Source of the DNA: Amycolatopsis endophytica
Lineage (GTDB): Bacteria > Actinomycetota > Actinomycetes > Mycobacteriales > Pseudonocardiaceae
Assembly: GCF_013410405.1 (NCBI RefSeq)
Contig: NZ_JACCFK010000001.1
Coordinates: forward strand, 4,650,001-4,714,000
Reading direction: 5' to 3'
Length of the DNA: 64,000 nt
Made by a program: the position numbers and the translations under genes. The number at the start of each line of letters is the position of its first letter. Positions within the stretch are counted from its first letter, which is position 1. The notes under the pieces were generated by a model. It had not been told where the DNA came from. It ran no database searches and was given only the letters and a program-made list of their open reading frames with translations. Below are positions 15,337 through 24,886 of this stretch, one piece after another.

Positions 15337-16198
15337 GGATGCCCGGCAGTGCCGCGACGAGCGTGAGCACCCCGTAGACGACCGACGTGGTGATCCCCGC
15401 GCCGGCGCCCAGCCCGGCGGCGGAGAACGCCACGGCCGAGAAGCCTTCGCGCGGGCCCCAGCCGCCGACGTTGAGCGGAACCGACATCACGACCAGCGCC
15501 CCGAGCCCGAGCGTCACGAGCGTGCCCAGCGGCGCCGCCACCCCGGCGACGCGCGCCGAGAGGACGAACATCGTGACGTGCCCGGCGATCGTCACCACCG
15601 AGAGCAGCACCACGCCCGCGCCCCGGGTTCCGCCGAACGCGCGCCGCCACGCGGGCCGCAGCGTCAGTGCGGTGGCGACGGCGACAGTCGCGGCGAGCGG
15701 CACCAGCAGCGCGGTGGTCCGGCCCAGGCCCGGCAGCAGATCCGGGCGGGCCGCCACCACGAACGCCCCGGCGGCCAGCAGCACGACCTGCCCGGCGAAC
15801 CGCTCCAGCGCGACGGCCCGCACCCCGCCCGTGAGGTCCCCCTCGCGGCGCCCCTGGCCCACCGCGCGCCCGACGTCGCCGAGGACCCCGGCGGGGAGGA
15901 CGGAGTTCAGCAGAATGGCGCGGTAGTAGGCCGGTACCGCCGTGGTGAGCCGCAGCGGCAGGCCGAGGGCGCGGCTGACGACACACCACCGGGCGGCGGC
16001 CGTGACGGTGGTGAGGAGCCCGAGCCCCAGCGCGAGGACGACCGCGATGGGATCGACGAGCCGCAGCCCGTCGAGGAACACACTGGCACCGGCCTGCCGC
16101 ACGAGCGCGACGAGAATCGCCGCTCCCGCGATCAGCCGCACCCAGGCCCACACCCGGCGCTTCCCCGAAGCCCCGTTGGGGGAGCGTGGGGCGCGCAT
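14954..16198 (-). CDS. flippase-like membrane protein (lysylphosphatidylglycerol synthase TM / UPF0104)
   Basis: N-terminal about 285 residues form a polytopic membrane protein of the UPF0104/AglD type: several hydrophobic helices, LPLRLTTAVPAYYRAILLNS, VLPAGVLGDVGRAV, VALERFAGQVVLL, and the signature VPLNVGGWGPREGFSAVAF. Relatives are implicated in transport or remodelling of lipid-linked sugars. ATG 16198 overlaps the methyltransferase stop (ATGA). After LPGILTRRA (about 15330) the frame continues antisense through the creatininase gene for 380 bp to 14954 as a basic, low-complexity tail. The tail is probably an accidental readthrough or reflects a lost stop codon; the reliable part is about 15340-16198. 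Confidence 0.75.
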   Translation of the reverse strand: MRAPRSPNGASGKRRVWAWVRLIAGAAILVALVRQAGASVFLDGLRLVDPIAVVLALGLGLLTTVTAAARWCVVSRALGLPLRLTTAVPAYYRAILLNSVLPAGVLGDVGRAVGQGRREGDLTGGVRAVALERFAGQVVLLAAGAFVVAARPDLLPGLGRTTALLVPLAATVAVATALTLRPAWRRAFGGTRGAGVVLLSVVTIAGHVTMFVLSARVAGVAAPLGTLVTLGLGALVVMSVPLNVGGWGPREGFSAVAFSAAGLGAGAGITTSVVYGVLTLVAALPGILTRRARAGARGRTRSAPPAPRVLFRPKRVTDDPPPPTVCRGPVRAKGGGADRRVPNPRPRSRAAPRPGWRAAGWRSPAHRRACLRRCSSAHPRRRGPPAIRRRRGTGPSPRPRTARRWPARGCRRAR

Positions 16199-17016
16199 CA
16201 GGTGGCCCCGATCGCGAGCAGGTCGGTGTGGTGCACGATCGCGCGCAGCTCGCCCGCCTCGCAGGCTTCGAGGCGGCGGCGGACGTAGTCGCGCGTGGGG
16301 AGACGCGGGTTCTGGCGCCGGGCCGCCGCCACCCAGCCGCGGAACCACTGGGTGGTCAGCTCCTGCTCGTCCGGGCCGAGGCGCCACGGGCTGGCCGCGC
16401 GGTGCACTGTCGCGCCGCGGCGGTCGAACGCCCACGTCGCGTAGGCGACCGCGTCGGGGCCCAGCAGGTCGCCGCGCCGCTGGTGGGCGTCGAAAGCGGC
16501 GGCGATCCCGGCGTCGAGCGGGTCTTCCGGCGTCAGCTCGACCCGGCCCGCCACCGACAACGTCAACAGCGCCGGGCACCCGGCCGCCGTGCAGGCGTCC
16601 GCGAGTTCATCCACTTCGGACGGAATGAGCAGGTCGAGCAGTGCCGACGTGGTCAGCAGCGAGGTCCCGCGCAGGTCGAGACCGGTGAGGTCGCCCTGCC
16701 GCGTCTCGAACGTGACGTCCGGCTCGGTCAACCAGGCGCGGTCGAGCAGGTCCGGGTCACGGTCGTGCAGGATCCAGTGCTGCGGCACCGGCAGCCGGGG
16801 AGCCAGCCAGCGCGCCATCGCCCCGGTGCCGCACCCCAGATCCCGGACGAGGATCCGGCCACCCGGGGCATCGGCATGGTTGCTCAGGAGCCGCCGGAGC
16901 GGAGCGATCAGCTCGGTCGCCCTGGCGACGGCGTCGGCCGGTTCACGCAGGGCCAGCCAGTCCGGCGCGCATCGGCTGGTGCCGGGGCCGGCGCCGTCCC
17001 ATCGATTGTCTGCCAC
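16198..17016 (-). CDS. class I SAM-dependent methyltransferase
   Basis: 272 residues with the AdoMet motif I VRDLGCGTGAMARWLAPRL, acidic motif II ILHDRDPDLL, and DVTFETRQGDLTG. It methylates an unknown acceptor, probably a small molecule or lipid head group in view of the neighbours. Starts at GTG 17016 (GAGAGGAGG immediately upstream, unusually close) and ends with a 4-bp overlap into the flippase-like gene. Fourth gene of the five-gene minus-strand run from 19426 to 14954. Confidence 0.87.
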   Translation of the reverse strand: MADNRWDGAGPGTSRCAPDWLALREPADAVARATELIAPLRRLLSNHADAPGGRILVRDLGCGTGAMARWLAPRLPVPQHWILHDRDPDLLDRAWLTEPDVTFETRQGDLTGLDLRGTSLLTTSALLDLLIPSEVDELADACTAAGCPALLTLSVAGRVELTPEDPLDAGIAAAFDAHQRRGDLLGPDAVAYATWAFDRRGATVHRAASPWRLGPDEQELTTQWFRGWVAAARRQNPRLPTRDYVRRRLEACEAGELRAIVHHTDLLAIGAT

Positions 17017-17037
17017 CCTCCTCTCACGGCCCGCGGC

Positions 17038-18054
17038 TCACCCCGGTTCACCGAGGAGCCGGTCCATGTCACCCGCGGCGTCCTCCCAGGTCGGCAGCGA
17101 AGCACGGCGCAGGCGAGCCGAGCGGCGCAGTGACGCCCGCAGACCAGGCGAACCCAGCCAGCTCCGCAAAGCCGCGGCCAGCGCGGACACGTCCCCGGGC
17201 GGGAACAGCAGTCCGGGCACCGAACCGTCCGCGGCCCGCCCCAACGCATCCTCGCCCGCCGAAGCCAGCACCGGAATCCCCCGCGCCAGTGCTTCGGTGA
17301 CCACCATCCCGTATGTCTCGGACCGCGACGGCAGCACCAGCAGACCCGCCCGGCCGTACGCGCGGTCCAGTCGCGCGCCGGTGAGGGGACCAGTCAACGT
17401 CACGCGAGAAGTCAGGTCGTGCCATGCGATCAGGTCCCGCACCCGCTCGGCGAAGGCGGGGGAGCGGCGCAGCGGCCCGGCCAGCGTGCACGTCCAGTCC
17501 AGATCGGCGACCGCCGCCAGCGCCTCGACCAGCACGTCCTGCCCCTTGTGCGGCGTCAGCGACCCCACGCACAGCAGCGCATCGCCCTCGGCGAGTGGCG
17601 CGGCGTCCGTGCCGGGAACCACCACGCGCGTGGAAGCCAGCCCGTGGTGGCGCACCAGCCACTGCGCGGTCCGCGCGCTCGTGGTCACCACCGCCCACGC
17701 CGCCCGCAGCGTCTCCCGCTCCCGCGCGTCCAGCCCCGGGTCGGCACCCGTCTCCTCGCCCAGCGGCATGTGCACCAGGACCACCAGCCGCAGCCGCCGC
17801 GCGTGCGGCACCACGACCTCCGGCACCCCGCACGCGACCAGCCCGTCGAGCACCACCAGCCCGTCCGCGTGCCGCAGCGCGCGGTCCAAGGCCGCTCGCG
17901 CGGCGGCGTCCGGATGCGGCCACGACCCCGCGACCGCGACCTGCCGCACCGAACGGCCCAGCGCCGTCAGGCCCGCGACGACCCGACGGTCGTAGACGTT
18001 GCCGCCGCTGGGCAGCTCCGGATCGTCGACGTCACCCGGCAGGACGAAGAGCAC
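17038..18054 (-). CDS. glycosyltransferase family 4
   Basis: 338-residue GT-B retaining glycosyltransferase: N-terminal [16 protein letters not shown] (acceptor side), donor-domain start [19 protein letters not shown], and the EX7E donor-binding motif in [19 protein letters not shown]. Shorter than usual (typically about 380). It transfers a nucleotide-sugar residue to an acceptor at the cytoplasmic side. Its start overlaps the PTPS-like stop by 23 bp. The combination with methyltransferase, CDP-alcohol transferase and flippase-like protein suggests assembly of a glycolipid or glycoside. Confidence 0.88.
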   Translation of the reverse strand: MLFVLPGDVDDPELPSGGNVYDRRVVAGLTALGRSVRQVAVAGSWPHPDAAARAALDRALRHADGLVVLDGLVACGVPEVVVPHARRLRLVVLVHMPLGEETGADPGLDARERETLRAAWAVVTTSARTAQWLVRHHGLASTRVVVPGTDAAPLAEGDALLCVGSLTPHKGQDVLVEALAAVADLDWTCTLAGPLRRSPAFAERVRDLIAWHDLTSRVTLTGPLTGARLDRAYGRAGLLVLPSRSETYGMVVTEALARGIPVLASAGEDALGRAADGSVPGLLFPPGDVSALAAALRSWLGSPGLRASLRRSARLRRASLPTWEDAAGDMDRLLGEPG

Positions 18055-18442
18055 GATCGTAACTCGCCCAGGCCACGTGCGATTCGTGCAGCGTCACCGA
18101 AATCCCGGACAGGCCCCGCGCGCCCGCACCGAACGCGCCTTCGTGCACCCGGTCCGCCAGCCGGTCGGCGATCACCTTCGCCAGGAACTCCGTCGAGGTG
18201 TTGAGGCCGGCGAACGCCGGATCGTCGTCGAGGTTGCGGTGGTTGAGGTCACCGAGCACGGCGCCCAGCTGCCCGGTCGCCAGGCCGATGTCGACGACGA
18301 TGCCGTCCGCGTCCAGCTCCGCGCGGCGGAACGTCGCGTCCACCACGAACGTCGCGCCGTGCAATCGTTGCGCGGGACCGAAAACCTCGCCGCGGAAACT
18401 GTGGGCGACCATCATGTGGTCGCGGACGGTGACGCTGAACAA
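18032..18442 (-). CDS. 6-pyruvoyl/6-carboxy-tetrahydropterin synthase-like protein (PTPS/QueD fold), divergent
   Basis: 136 residues with the PTPS fold: [43 protein letters not shown] (the DF..LK-like strand/helix), [22 protein letters not shown] and [13 protein letters not shown]. Family enzymes act on dihydroneopterin triphosphate using Zn bound by three His. Here the LHGH motif is LHGA (Ala30) and the catalytic Cys a few residues before it is missing (PAQRLHG). Either the chemistry is altered or a different substrate such as a GTP-derived pyrimidine is used. No GTP cyclohydrolase I gene is in the window. Confidence 0.8.
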   Translation of the reverse strand: MFSVTVRDHMMVAHSFRGEVFGPAQRLHGATFVVDATFRRAELDADGIVVDIGLATGQLGAVLGDLNHRNLDDDPAFAGLNTSTEFLAKVIADRLADRVHEGAFGAGARGLSGISVTLHESHVAWASYDRALRPAG

Positions 18443-18451
18443 GCGATCCTC

Positions 18452-19426
18452 CTACGGGTAGACGACGCGGTGGCACAGCGCGGGAAGCGCGCCGGAGGCC
18501 AGGTCCGGCAGCACCGAGGGCAGGTCCTCGAACACGCACTCGCCGGTGACCAGTGTGTCGAAGGCCGGGTCGGCGAGCAGGTCCAGCGCGAGCGCGAGCC
18601 GGTCGCCGGACGTGCGCCGCGACCGCCGGGCCGGGGAAACCATCCCGACCTGGCTGCCGCGGATCGACAACCGCCGCGAGTGGAAGAACTCACCCAGCGG
18701 CACGGTCACCCGCCGGTCGCCGTACCAGCTCAGCTCGATCACCTCGCCTTCCGGCGCGAGCAGTTCCAGTGACCGCGTCAGACCGGCGTCCGTCCCGCTG
18801 GTGTGCACGACGAGGTCGCATCCGGGTTCGGCCTCGTCCGGCAGCGCGAACCCGGCACCCAGGCGGGAAGCGACCGCGGCCCGCGCCGGATCGAGGTCGA
18901 CCAGCTGCACCCGCACCGCCGGGAACCGGGCGAGCAGCGCCGCGACCGCGCAGCCGACCATGCCGCCGCCGACCACCGCGATCCGGTCGCCGATCAGCGG
19001 CGCCGCGTCCCACACCGCGTTCACCGCGGTCTCGACCGTGCCGGCCAGGATCGCCCGCCCCGCCGGCACACCGTCGGGCACCACGGTCACCGCGTTCGCG
19101 GGCACCACGAACCGGGTCTGGTGCGGGAACAGGCTGAACACCGTGCGGCCCAGCAGGTCCGGCGGCCCCTGCTCGACCACGCCCACGTTGAGGTAGCCGT
19201 ACTTCACCGGCCCCGGGAAGTCGCCCTCCTGGAACGGCGCGCGCATCAGTTCGTGCTGGCTTTCCGGCACCCCGCCGCGGAAGACGAGCGTCTCGGTGCC
19301 GCGGCTCACGCCCGAGAACAGCGTGCGGACCCCGGCCTCGCCCGGCCCCGGCTCGGGCACCGTGACCTGCCGGATCTCACCCACGCCGGGTGAGCTGAAC
19401 CAGAACGCCCGTGCGGCACGTGTCAT
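18452..19426 (-). CDS. MDR (zinc-type alcohol dehydrogenase-like) oxidoreductase
   Basis: 324-residue medium-chain dehydrogenase: GroES-like N-terminal half with FSGVSRGTETLVF, Rossmann half with IAVVGGGMVGCAVAALLARF and LVDLDPARAAVA. The catalytic-zinc Cys of true alcohol dehydrogenases is not evident (SGVSRGTE replaces the CGTDxH type). This is typical of the BchC/quinone-reductase-like branches. First gene of the minus-strand run; 9 bp before the PTPS-like gene. Its ATG overlaps one possible start of the divergent CDP-alcohol transferase. Would oxidise or reduce a pathway intermediate with NAD(P)H. Confidence 0.85.
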   Translation of the reverse strand: MTRAARAFWFSSPGVGEIRQVTVPEPGPGEAGVRTLFSGVSRGTETLVFRGGVPESQHELMRAPFQEGDFPGPVKYGYLNVGVVEQGPPDLLGRTVFSLFPHQTRFVVPANAVTVVPDGVPAGRAILAGTVETAVNAVWDAAPLIGDRIAVVGGGMVGCAVAALLARFPAVRVQLVDLDPARAAVASRLGAGFALPDEAEPGCDLVVHTSGTDAGLTRSLELLAPEGEVIELSWYGDRRVTVPLGEFFHSRRLSIRGSQVGMVSPARRSRRTSGDRLALALDLLADPAFDTLVTGECVFEDLPSVLPDLASGALPALCHRVVYP

Positions 19427-19460
19427 GGGTCAGACCTCCGGCGAAGGGAACGCGGTCGCG

Positions 19461-20153
19461 ATGATCGTCCAGACCCAGCGTGTCACGATTCCGGCCCGCC
19501 AGGAACTGTCCGTGGCCGCGTGCGCCCTGCTCGTGCTGCTGAACACGCTCGCGATGACCGTGGGCCTGGACCCGCTGGGCTGGCTCGCCGGCGCCGGGTA
19601 CGGAATGGCGCTGTGGGCGCTGCTCGCCGCCGCGTTGCGCCGCGGCGGCCGCCCGGCGCTGAGCCCGGCCGACCACGTGACCCTGACCCGCGCCACGCTC
19701 GTCGGCGGAGTCGTCGCACTGGTGGTCACCGGAATCGCGGGCCCGGTGCTCGTCGTGCTCGCGGCGGTGGCGCTCGCGCTGGACGCCGTCGACGGTCGCG
19801 TCGCCCGCCGCACCGGAACCGCCTCGCCGCTGGGCGCGCGCTTCGACATGGAGGTCGACGCCTTCCTCATCCTCGTGCTCAGCGCCGCCGCGGCGGTGTC
19901 GCTGGGGCCATGGGTGCTGGCGATCGGCCTGATGCGCTACGCGTTCGTCGCCGCCGGATGGGCGATGCCGTGGCTGCGCGGCCCGCTGCCGCCGGACCTG
20001 GCGCGCAAAGCGGTCGCCGCCGCGCAGGGCATCGCACTGGTCGTCGTGGTCGCGGACGTGCTGACCTGGTCCTGGACCGTGGCCGCCGGAGCGCTCGCGG
20101 CGCTGGGGTGGTCGTTCGGGCGGGACGTGATCCGGCTGTGGCGCACCCGGTGA
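19461..20153 (+). CDS. CDP-alcohol phosphatidyltransferase
   Basis: 230-residue membrane enzyme with the complete family motif D-x2-D-G-x2-A-R-x8-G-x3-D-x3-D: Asp108, Asp111-Gly112, Ala115-Arg116, Gly125, Asp129, Asp133. It couples a CDP-activated lipid or alcohol to a hydroxyl acceptor in the inner membrane. Five to six hydrophobic segments. Start ATG 19461 has GAAGGGA at 19443-19449; an alternative ATG 19425 overlaps the divergent MDR gene start. Its stop overlaps the next gene (GTGA), so the two are coupled. Acceptor unknown; the neighbouring phosphatase, glycosyltransferase and sulfatase-fold enzyme suggest a specialised phospholipid. Confidence 0.88.
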   Translation: MIVQTQRVTIPARQELSVAACALLVLLNTLAMTVGLDPLGWLAGAGYGMALWALLAAALRRGGRPALSPADHVTLTRATLVGGVVALVVTGIAGPVLVVLAAVALALDAVDGRVARRTGTASPLGARFDMEVDAFLILVLSAAAAVSLGPWVLAIGLMRYAFVAAGWAMPWLRGPLPPDLARKAVAAAQGIALVVVVADVLTWSWTVAAGALAALGWSFGRDVIRLWRTR

Positions 20154-21697
20154 TCGCGCGACGGGTGGCGGACGTCCTCGCGTGCGTGCTGGTGTTCGCC
20201 GCGCTGGTCGTGCCGGGCAACCCGCACCTGCTCGGGCCGGGAGCGTTCCTGCGGATCCCGGCGGAGGCGCTGGCCGGGATCGCGCTGGTACTGGTCCTGC
20301 CCGCGCGGGCGCGCCGGATCGTGGCCGCCGTGGCGGGCGCGTTCCTCGGCGTGCTCACCCTGGTGAAGATCGCCGACATCGGGTTCTACCGCGCCTTCGA
20401 CCGGCCGTTCAGCCTGGTGTTCGACTGGTCCTTCGCCGGCCCCGCGCTGAGCCTGCTCGGTGGGGCCGCGCGGGTCGCCACCGTGGCTGGGGTGGTGCTG
20501 GCCGCCATCGCCCTCGTGGCGCTGACGACGCTCGCGGCCGTGCGGTTGGCGCGCCTGGCCGCGGACCACCGCGCGACCTCGGCGCGGATCGTCGTCGTGC
20601 TCACGGCCGGCTGGATCGCGGCCGCGCTGACCGGCGCGCCACTGGCCGCGCGCACGACCGCCGCGCTGGCCTACCGTGAAGTCCGTGCCGTCGCCTCGGA
20701 TCTGGCCGACCAGCGCGAGTTCGCCGCCGAAATGGCCACCGACGCCTTCCGTGACACCCCATCGGACAGACTGCTGACCTCGTTGCGGGGCAAGGACTTC
20801 CTGCTCACCTTCGTGGAGAGCTACGGACGGGTCGCCCTCGACGACCCCGGCGTCACCGCGCTCCTCGACGCCGCGACCGTCCGCCTGCGCGCCGACGGGT
20901 TCAGCGCGCGCAGCGCCTTCCTCGCATCCCCGACGAGCGGTGGGGGCAGCTGGCTCGCACACTCCACAATGGAATCCGGGCTGTGGGTGGACAACCAGCA
21001 GCGCTACTCCACGTTCACCGCCGGCGACCGGCTGACGCTCTCCGGTGCCTTCGCCCGCGCGGGCTGGCGCACCGTGAACGTCCAGCCGGAAAACGGGACC
21101 GACTGGCCCGAGGGCGCGGTCTACGGCTTCCAGAAGATCTACGACGCGCGCAACCTCGGCTACCGCGGCCCGAACTTCTCCTACGCGACGATGCCCGACC
21201 AGTTCGCGCTCGGCGCGTTCCAGCGCGCGGAGATGACGCCGGGACACCCGCCGGTGATGGCCGAACTCGATCTGGTGTCCAGCCACTGGCCGTGGGCGCC
21301 GCTACCGGCTCCGGCCGACTGGAACTCGATGGGCGACGGCTCGGCGTTCACCCCCACGGGCCCGTCGGTCGACGAGGTGTGGTCGGACCCCGCGCGCGTG
21401 CGCACCGCCTACGGTGACTCGATCGAGTACTCCTTGTCGGCGCTCGTGTCCTACGTCGAAACCTACGGCGACGACGATCTGGTGCTCGTGTTCCTCGGCG
21501 ACCACCAGCCCAACACCTCCGTCACCGGTGAGGGCGCGGGCCGGGACGTGCCGGTGACGCTGGTGGCCCGCGATTCCGCCGTGCTCGGCAGGGTGGCCAG
21601 GTGGGGCTGGCACGACGGACCACGGCCGGGTCCGGACGCCCCGGTCTGGCCGATGAACGCTTTTCGCGACCGGTTCCTCGGCGCCTTCGGGCCTTGA
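20150..21697 (+). CDS. membrane-anchored sulfatase-fold enzyme (LtaS/phosphoglycerol transferase-like)
   Basis: 515 residues: about five N-terminal transmembrane helices (to about residue 165), then an extracellular alkaline-phosphatase-superfamily domain. Metal/nucleophile elements: [11 protein letters not shown] (metal Glu), [18 protein letters not shown] (region of the Ser/Thr nucleophile), DLVSSHWPW, and [13 protein letters not shown] (metal Asp-His). No Cys-x-Pro-x-Arg sulfatase signature, so phospho-head-group transfer or hydrolysis on the outer membrane face is likelier than sulfate ester cleavage. GTG 20150 overlaps the preceding stop (GTGA). Likely acts on the lipid made by the CDP-alcohol transferase. 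Confidence 0.85.
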   Translation: MIARRVADVLACVLVFAALVVPGNPHLLGPGAFLRIPAEALAGIALVLVLPARARRIVAAVAGAFLGVLTLVKIADIGFYRAFDRPFSLVFDWSFAGPALSLLGGAARVATVAGVVLAAIALVALTTLAAVRLARLAADHRATSARIVVVLTAGWIAAALTGAPLAARTTAALAYREVRAVASDLADQREFAAEMATDAFRDTPSDRLLTSLRGKDFLLTFVESYGRVALDDPGVTALLDAATVRLRADGFSARSAFLASPTSGGGSWLAHSTMESGLWVDNQQRYSTFTAGDRLTLSGAFARAGWRTVNVQPENGTDWPEGAVYGFQKIYDARNLGYRGPNFSYATMPDQFALGAFQRAEMTPGHPPVMAELDLVSSHWPWAPLPAPADWNSMGDGSAFTPTGPSVDEVWSDPARVRTAYGDSIEYSLSALVSYVETYGDDDLVLVFLGDHQPNTSVTGEGAGRDVPVTLVARDSAVLGRVARWGWHDGPRPGPDAPVWPMNAFRDRFLGAFGP

Positions 21698-21718
21698 CCG
21701 CGCTGCGAGACGCGGAGT

Positions 21719-21739
21719 TGTCTGGAACCATTCCAGACA
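21719..21739. promoter_or_regulatory. perfect 9-3-9 palindrome before catalase gene
   Basis: TGTCTGGAA (21719-21727), CCA, TTCCAGACA (21731-21739): an exact inverted repeat 31 bp before the catalase ATG and just downstream of a possible TTGACC -35 box (21694-21699). Good candidate operator for a peroxide-responsive regulator (Fur/CatR- or OxyR-type); no such regulator gene is adjacent. Confidence 0.65.
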
Positions 21740-21770
21740 CGGCAGTGCACGGCGAGGAGGGATTTCAGGC

Positions 21771-23294
21771 ATGAACGAACCGAACCGGCTGTTCACCACC
21801 ACCGATGCGGGAATTCCCGTCGAGAGCGACGAGCACTCCCTGACGGCGGGGCCGGGCGGCCCGATCCTCTTGCAGGACGCGTACCTCATCGAGCAGATGG
21901 CCCAGTTCAACCGCGAGCGGATTCCCGAGCGGCAGCCGCACGCGAAGGGCAGCGGCGCGTTCGGGCGGTTCGAGGTGACCGCCGACGTCAGCCGGTACAC
22001 GAAGGCGGCGTTGTTCCAGCCCGGCGTGAAAACCGACCTGGTCGCCCGGTTCTCGACCGTCGCCGGGGAGCGGGGCAGCCCGGACACGTGGCGCGACCCG
22101 CGCGGCTTCGCGGTGAAGTTCTACACCAGCGAAGGCAACTACGACATGGTCGGCAACAACACGCCGGTCTTCTTCGTGAAGGATCCGATGAAGTTCCAGC
22201 ACTTCATCCGGTCGCAGAAACGCCGCGCCGACAGCAACCTGCGCGACCACGACATGCAGTGGGACTTCTGGACCCTGTCCCCGGAGTCGGCGCACCAGGT
22301 GACCTGGCTGATGGGCGACCGCGGCATCCCGCGCACCTGGCGGCACATGAACGGTTACACCTCGCACACCTACATGTGGGTCAACGCGCGGGGCGAGGAG
22401 TTCTGGGTCAAATACCACTTCAAGACCGACCAGGGCATCGAGTGCTTCACGCAGCACGAGGCCGACCAGATGGCCGCCGCGGACACCGACTACCACACGC
22501 GTGACCTGTTCGAGCACATCGCGGCGGGCGATTTCCCGAGCTGGACGCTGTACGTGCAGATCATGCCGTACGAGGACGCGGCGGGCTACCGGTTCAACCC
22601 GTTCGACCTGACGAAGGTGTGGCCGCACGGCGACTACCCGCTCATCGAGGTCGGGCGGATGACGCTGGACCGCAACCCCACCGACAACCACGCGGAGATC
22701 GAACAGGCCGCGTTCCAGCCGAACAACCTGGTGCCCGGCATCGGGCCCAGCCCGGACCGCATGCTGCTGGCGCGGCTGTTCTCCTACGCCGACGCCCACC
22801 GCTACCGCATCGGCGCGAACTACCAGCAGCTGCCGGTGAACGCGCCGGTCGTGCCGGTGCACTCGTATTCCAAGGACGGCGCGATGGCCTACCGCAAGGT
22901 CACCGATCCGGTGTACGCGCCCAACTCCCACGGCGGCCCGGCCGCGGACACCGAACGCCACGGCAGCCCACCCACGTGGGAGACCGACGGGCGGATCGTG
23001 CGGTCGGCCTACGTCTCCCACGCCGAGGACGACGACTGGGGCCAGCCGGGCACGATGGTCCGCGAGGTGCTCGACGACGCGGCCCGCGACCGCTTGGTCG
23101 ACAATGTGGTCGGGCATCTGCTCAACGGCGTCACCGAACCGGTGCTCCAGCGTGCCTTCGGCTACTGGCACAACATCGACGAGAACATCGGCGACCGCAT
23201 CGAGGACGGCGTGCGGGCCAAGCAGGACGAGAAGGACCCGAAGGCCGCCGAGCAGGCCAACCCGGCCCGCAGCAGCATGCAGCACAAAGCCTGA
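21771..23294 (+). CDS. katA: monofunctional heme catalase, small-subunit clade
   Basis: 507-residue cytosolic catalase, disproportionating hydrogen peroxide. Distal His57 in [16 protein letters not shown], distal Asn in [12 protein letters not shown], proximal heme Tyr in [14 protein letters not shown]. The usual RVVHAKG context is RQPHAKG here. C-terminal tail is rich in Glu/Asp/Lys. Length matches clade-3 catalases (about 490-510). GAGGAGGGA precedes ATG 21771. Monocistronic, with a palindromic site upstream and a clear terminator downstream. Confidence 0.96.
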   Translation: MNEPNRLFTTTDAGIPVESDEHSLTAGPGGPILLQDAYLIEQMAQFNRERIPERQPHAKGSGAFGRFEVTADVSRYTKAALFQPGVKTDLVARFSTVAGERGSPDTWRDPRGFAVKFYTSEGNYDMVGNNTPVFFVKDPMKFQHFIRSQKRRADSNLRDHDMQWDFWTLSPESAHQVTWLMGDRGIPRTWRHMNGYTSHTYMWVNARGEEFWVKYHFKTDQGIECFTQHEADQMAAADTDYHTRDLFEHIAAGDFPSWTLYVQIMPYEDAAGYRFNPFDLTKVWPHGDYPLIEVGRMTLDRNPTDNHAEIEQAAFQPNNLVPGIGPSPDRMLLARLFSYADAHRYRIGANYQQLPVNAPVVPVHSYSKDGAMAYRKVTDPVYAPNSHGGPAADTERHGSPPTWETDGRIVRSAYVSHAEDDDWGQPGTMVREVLDDAARDRLVDNVVGHLLNGVTEPVLQRAFGYWHNIDENIGDRIEDGVRAKQDEKDPKAAEQANPARSSMQHKA

Positions 23295-23310
23295 CGACGC
23301 GCCCGGGAGC

Positions 23311-23339
23311 GTGGGACTCGCGGACGGCGCGAGTCCCAC
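23311..23339 (+). terminator. terminator after catalase gene
   Basis: GTGGGACTCGCG (23311-23322) and CGCGAGTCCCAC (23328-23339) form a perfect 12-bp stem with a 5-nt loop, 16 bp after the catalase stop. Convergent with the Ddn-like gene and able to serve both strands. Confidence 0.85.
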
Positions 23340-23368
23340 CTTCCGGCGCGTGAGTTCCGCGGTCGGGG

Positions 23369-23815
23369 TCAGTGGGGGGCGGGTGCGGGCTCCAGCAGCA
23401 GGACCGGGATCTGCCGGTCGGTCTTCTCCTGGTACTCCGCGTAGGGCGGGAACGCCTCGACCGAGCGCTTCCACCACACCTCGCGCTCGTCGCCGGTGGC
23501 CTCGCGCGCGATCATGTCGAACACCTGCTCGCCGTCACGCACCTCGACCCGCTGATCGGCCAGCGCGTTGAGGTACCAGACCGGGTTCTTCGGCGCGCCA
23601 CCCAGCGACGCCACGGCCGCGTAGACGCCGTCGTGCTCGACGCGCATCAGCGGCGCCTTGCGCAGTTTGCCCGACTTCCGGCCGACGGTGGTCAGCACGA
23701 TCACCGACAGCCCCTGCATCGACACGCCCTCCGTGCCACCGGAACTCTCGATCTGCTCGACCTGCTTGCGGGAGAAGTCCATCGTGCTGGGTTCGTACTC
23801 GCCTGTCAGCGGCAT
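23369..23815 (-). CDS. deazaflavin (F420)-dependent nitroreductase family protein (Ddn-like)
   Basis: 148-residue split-barrel protein: [20 protein letters not shown] is the F420-phosphate binding strand-loop seen in Ddn and related F420H2-dependent quinone reductases, followed by [22 protein letters not shown] and the terminal PVLLLEP. Likely reduces quinones or nitro compounds with F420H2 at the membrane. ATG 23815 has AAAGGAC upstream. Its presence implies the host makes coenzyme F420. Confidence 0.9.
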   Translation of the reverse strand: MPLTGEYEPSTMDFSRKQVEQIESSGGTEGVSMQGLSVIVLTTVGRKSGKLRKAPLMRVEHDGVYAAVASLGGAPKNPVWYLNALADQRVEVRDGEQVFDMIAREATGDEREVWWKRSVEAFPPYAEYQEKTDRQIPVLLLEPAPAPH

Positions 23816-23862
23816 GCGGCCGTCCTTTCGTCGAAGATCGTCCTCGAACAGCCGCAACGCGG

Positions 23863-24789
23863 TCACCGCCCCGGTGATTCCCGGATCGCGGGCTCGGCCA
23901 GGTGCTCCCGCATGAACTGTGTCAGCCAGTGCTGCGCCGGGGTGCGGGCGTGGCTGTGCCGCGTGTATACCGAGACCTGCGCGGGCTCGATGTCCATCGG
24001 CAGTTCCAGCAGCCGCACCCGGTGATCCGTCGCGAAGACCTCCGCCACCAGCCGGGGCACCATCGCGACCAGTTCACTGTCCTGCACCAGGTAGGGCAGC
24101 GTGGAAAACCGTGTCACCTCCAGCACGATCCGGTCCAGCAGGCCACGCGCCTCCAGCGCCCGCCGGGGGCCTTCGTGGCCCGCGGGCCCGAACACCGCGA
24201 TGTGCCGTTCCGCCGTCAGCTCCTCCAGCGACATCCGGGTGCCGCGCAGCCGGGGGTGGCGCGCGGCGACCATGCCGACGTAGCCCTCCGAGAACAACGG
24301 GATCCGCGCCACCCGCTGCGAGGTGATCAGCGGCGAGGCCACGAACGCGTCGATCTCGCCGCGGCCGAGCTGGTCCACCGCGCTGTCCACGTCCAGTGGC
24401 CGGACCGTCAGCGTGACGCCGGGCGCCCGCGACGGCAGTGCCGCCATCAGACGCGGCAGCAGCGACACCTCGCCCAGGTCCGACAGGCACAGCGTGAACC
24501 GGGCACGCGCGGTCGCCGGATCGAACGAGTGGGCGCCGCTGACCGTGGATTCGATTTCGGCCAGCGCGTGGTGCAGCGGCGGGTACAACGCCTGCGCCGT
24601 CGTGGTCGGTACCAGCCCGCGACCGCCGCGGCGGAACAGTTCGTCGGAAAACCGGCGGCGCAGCTTCTGCAGGCTGTAGCTGACCGTCGGCTGCGTGACG
24701 TGCATCGACTCGGCGGTGGCCGTCACGCTGCGGGTTTCGTAGAGCAGCACGAAGGTCCGGACGAGGTTCAGGTCGAAGTCACGCATCAT
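23863..24789 (-). CDS. LysR-family regulator, probably of the benzoylformate genes
   Basis: 308 residues: N-terminal winged HTH ([20 protein letters not shown] then [17 protein letters not shown]) and a two-lobe effector domain ([29 protein letters not shown]). The [10 protein letters not shown] opening and [11 protein letters not shown] resemble the NodD/PcaQ-like branch. Transcribed divergently from the benzoylformate decarboxylase gene with 97 bp between starts, the classic LysR arrangement, so it most likely activates that operon in response to mandelate or benzoylformate. The effector is inferred. Confidence 0.92.
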   Translation of the reverse strand: MMRDFDLNLVRTFVLLYETRSVTATAESMHVTQPTVSYSLQKLRRRFSDELFRRGGRGLVPTTTAQALYPPLHHALAEIESTVSGAHSFDPATARARFTLCLSDLGEVSLLPRLMAALPSRAPGVTLTVRPLDVDSAVDQLGRGEIDAFVASPLITSQRVARIPLFSEGYVGMVAARHPRLRGTRMSLEELTAERHIAVFGPAGHEGPRRALEARGLLDRIVLEVTRFSTLPYLVQDSELVAMVPRLVAEVFATDHRVRLLELPMDIEPAQVSVYTRHSHARTPAQHWLTQFMREHLAEPAIRESPGR

Positions 24790-24802
24790 CGATCCCGTCT
24801 AT
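24788..24802. promoter_or_regulatory. LysR-type T-N11-A box
   Basis: ATCGA-TCCCG-TCTAT (24788-24802), arms matching at four of five positions, with T 24789 and A 24801 spaced as T-N11-A. It lies at the start of the LysR gene in the region shared with the decarboxylase gene, where an autoregulatory site is expected. A short motif, so only a candidate. Confidence 0.35.
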
Positions 24803-24886
24803 GCGGCAGGCCGGCAACATTGATTGGAGCATGTCCGGGTGATCTGCCACGCTCGGGGGAACCCGCCGTCGAGGAGGACATCGCGC

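Noticed and set aside
21765..23477. A 570-codon frame antisense to catalase
   Set aside because: Low-complexity Val/Arg/His-rich sequence with no domain; catalase on the plus strand is unambiguous.
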